A DNA stretch of 42,816 bases, from assembly GCA_040437565.1 (NCBI GenBank), contig JBDOQK010000092.1:1-42816 (forward strand), written 5' to 3'. The DNA comes from Albugo candida (lineage: Eukaryota; Oomycota; Peronosporomycetes; Albuginales). Shown piece by piece: positions 40,806-42,816 of this stretch. How positions within the stretch are numbered: the first letter of the stretch is position 1; every line of letters begins with the position of its first letter. The notes below the pieces were generated by a model. That model was not told the DNA's origin and did not search any database. It saw only the letters and a program-made list of their open reading frames with translations. Made by a program: the position numbers and the translations under genes.

Positions 40806-42345
40806 AGGTTTGAGATCAAAGACGCCTGTCGTATACACGCGCGCCGAGGGTGCGCAAACGATACCAGACGCCTTCGTACAATTCGACATATCTCCACCCA
40901 GCGAGACTGCAGTTACAGATGCTAGTGAGTTGAGAGGTGCCTCCAGTGATGTGAGCCTCAAGACACTCAAGGCATTGACAACCATGAAGTAACGCATGAG
41001 TCGCCTGGAGATGTCACAGCTCAAAAGAGAAGAAGACGAGCGCATGAAGGAAGCTCCTGCACGAGCCTCCGCCTGTCCGTGCTCCAGCACCAAGGGTACC
41101 AGATTTTCAGATCTCAATGTACCTTCAGCATCAAGAATATGTAGCCATGAGGCAAGGACAACCAATGTCTCGGACCTAGATGCTACAGCAAGCACCCATA
41201 CCACCCAACGCACCTCCAAATTAGAACTCACTTCAGTTGGTTGGAGCTAGAAGGCCTGATGCTCTGCAGAGAAAACTGTCTATCCGACATTTTGATGGAA
41301 AGAAGCTCTACGAAGGGCTTAGTTCTGGATTTTTGGATTGGAGTCGTCGTTTCGTTCGACAGCTGGTGTTGGATCAGAAGGCGTGTGGTTTAGAGTGGTC
41401 AGAAGAATTCAAGGCTGGCCTCACGGGTCACTGTCTGAGTGGCACTGCGGAGCGGGATTACCACAGGCAACTAGAGACCTGGTGGCACCAGCGACCGATG
41501 CTGCAATACGTCATGGAATTTTTGCACCAGACATTTCGGAAGACTATCATTCAAGTTGAAGCAAACAAGCTTCCGACCGCGAGAAAGAACCCGAAGCGTT
41601 CTTGGCCCGAACATTTGCTATATCTAGTCGCTGTGAGTGATGCGACGAGCGGCGCAAAGGCGCTAGTGCTCGAAAATATCTTCCAGTACGCATCAACTGA
41701 CCGCCGGCATGTGTTCATGGCTAAGTACGATAATTCTCGTATGGATTATTTACGACACGCCGAGGAGCTAGTGCATTTCAGGAAAGCGATTGAAACTGAT
41801 GTGCGTGGTGCGAAGGCTACCGAGAAGGATGTCGTACTGAATGTAGGAGCAGCACAGCCACGAAACAATACCCGAACTTGTTACAATTGCAACAAAATTG
41901 AGCCTGTTGCAGTTGTATAGCCGTGAAAAGAAAACAAGATGTGGAGAAAAAGGACAAAAACTTGGTACTCATATGACTATTGCTGTAGTGGATGATCGAA
42001 AGATTTTTCAAAATCGATGGATTCTGCGGGTCCAGTCGACACCTTGTGAACGACAAGAGAATGATTGAATAATCTCGTGATTGTGACAGAGGATGCATGT
42101 TACCGATGGAAGATGACTTCGTGTCACGATCGTTGGTTCAGTTCTGCTTCGTATAACTGTGTCTGGAATACCTCCTACCGTGCGATTAACTATTGTCCAC
42201 CTTGCCCCATAAATTACAAGAATAGTATGTAAACTTGGAGAAAAATGGTTCCAAACTTGTATATGTGAATGGTTTTCACTCACTGGTGCATTTCAAGGCC
42301 GTTGCGGCGATGTTTGGTGTACAAATTGTTAGTTCTGGAAGGTAA
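40806..42345 (+). mobile_element. Ty1/Copia retrotransposon 3, 5' part
   Basis: Plus-strand gag with a Cys-rich end, followed by a decayed protease region (near 42010-42070 in part reading KNRWIL; further VNGFHSLVHF and KAVAAMFGVQIVSSG). It then stops against the minus-strand Copia 4. The sequence just before the gag frame (ATAGGTTTGAG) is an imperfect match to the primer-binding site of Copia 1. Integrase and later domains are absent, so this is a truncated element. Confidence 0.7.
40810..41920 (+). pseudogene. Copia 3 gag
   Basis: An N-terminal Ser/Ala-rich, partly coiled-coil segment (MSRLEMSQLKREEDERMKEA) is followed by the best open frame of the element, 41237-41920, 227 codons. It includes LSIRHFDGKKLYEGLSSGFL, WSEEFKAGLTGHCLSGTAER, SWPEHLLYLVAVSDATSGAK and DYLRHAEELVHFRKAIETDV, then RTCYNCNK, the start of a CCHC knuckle. 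These blocks are typical of oomycete Copia gag proteins. Broken in a few places. Confidence 0.8.
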
Positions 42346-42399
42346 AATGAGAAACTCAATGTTTCTGGAGCTTATGATCTTTGGTTACCTTGCCTGTCC

Positions 42400-42816
42400 G
42401 TTATCGTCCGTTACCATCGCTCACTCATGTAGGCCCATAAGATGCTCCACTTGTTCCGAAAGTCGCATGACTTCAACTTCACTAGTCGCGCCCTTTCACA
42501 TGTACAGTCGCACCTTTCACGCGAAAAGTCGCGGCCTTTCGACACTCCTTCTCGAATGTCTTTACATCATCGAGATCAGCTTGCACAGCTCCGTCAATCT
42601 CGGTGCGGCGAACGTCTTGGTGAGAAGATCAGCTCGCATTAAACGCGACTCGCAATAAACCACCTTGATCACTTGTTTCTTGCTGTAATCCTTGATAAAC
42701 TTGAGACATACTGCGATGTGTTCCGCTCTTCCCGCGCTATCTTCGCCTTATATTTGCTTAATAGCAGCTTGATTATCAACGTGCATTAGCAACGGCTTGG
42801 TCACGCTCACTCCAAT
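42400..42816 (-). mobile_element. Ty1/Copia retrotransposon 4, 3' end, cut by the window
   Basis: Minus strand from the window edge: VTKPLLMHVDNQAAIKQIEG, EHIAVCLKFIKDYSKKQVIK and ESRLMRADLLTKTFAAPRLT, the DNQ and ADLLTK motifs of Copia RNase H and C-terminus. Further left (EVEVMRLSEQVEHLMGLHE) the frame fades. Related to, but distinct from, Copia 1. It lies head-on against Copia 3. Confidence 0.85.

Noticed and set aside
40665-41231. Minus-strand frame of 188 codons
   Set aside because: Shadow of the plus-strand Copia 3 gag; low-complexity composition.

Overview
The window looks like a repeat-rich, gene-poor stretch of a filamentous eukaryotic plant pathogen, most likely an oomycete (Peronosporales: Phytophthora or a downy mildew). 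The basis is the mix of Ty3/Gypsy and Ty1/Copia elements, Tc1-type DNA transposons, a Mutator-like element and LINE tails, together with a decayed secreted-effector-like frame. I found no demonstrably intact host gene. Eleven 100-N gaps interrupt the scaffold, and several have exactly repeated flanks, so part of the apparent duplication is an assembly artefact.

Layout. 0.15-0.85 kb (-): a small secreted, RXLR-effector-like frame, apparently broken. 1.4-2.2 kb (-): an unidentified host coding fragment. 2.3-2.7 kb and 9.6-10.0 kb (+): two halves of one host gene resembling the stalk and tail of a conventional kinesin heavy chain. They are separated by a complete but decayed Gypsy element (2741-9590, minus strand) with LTRs and an exact 5-bp target-site duplication. 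10.1-10.4 kb: an 8-bp tandem repeat. 11.4-13.7 kb (+): a long, unidentified, decayed host gene.

15.8-21.1 kb (-): Copia element 1, with a Tc1 transposon (18638-20217) inserted in it. 22.2-30.2 kb (-): Copia element 2, split by a Mutator-like element (about 25011-29405). That element carries a LINE tail and has a second Tc1 element (28106-29377) inserted inside one of its terminal inverted repeats. 30.3-32.9 kb: mostly featureless, with a possible decayed membrane-protein gene and an inverted repeat. 32.9-40.2 kb (-): Gypsy element 2, old, with a MITE-like repeat and a LINE tail nested in it. 40.8-42.3 kb (+): the 5' part of Copia element 3. 42.4 kb to the end (-): the 3' end of Copia element 4, running off the window.

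The main biological story is layered insertion. The two Gypsy elements share a 16-base primer-binding site that fits the 3' end of initiator tRNA-Met. Copia element 1 carries a site matching the anticodon arm of the same tRNA, with the gag ATG inside it. LTR differences, counted by eye, are about 6-7% (Gypsy 1), 15% (Copia 1) and 30% (Gypsy 2), pointing to insertions of different ages.
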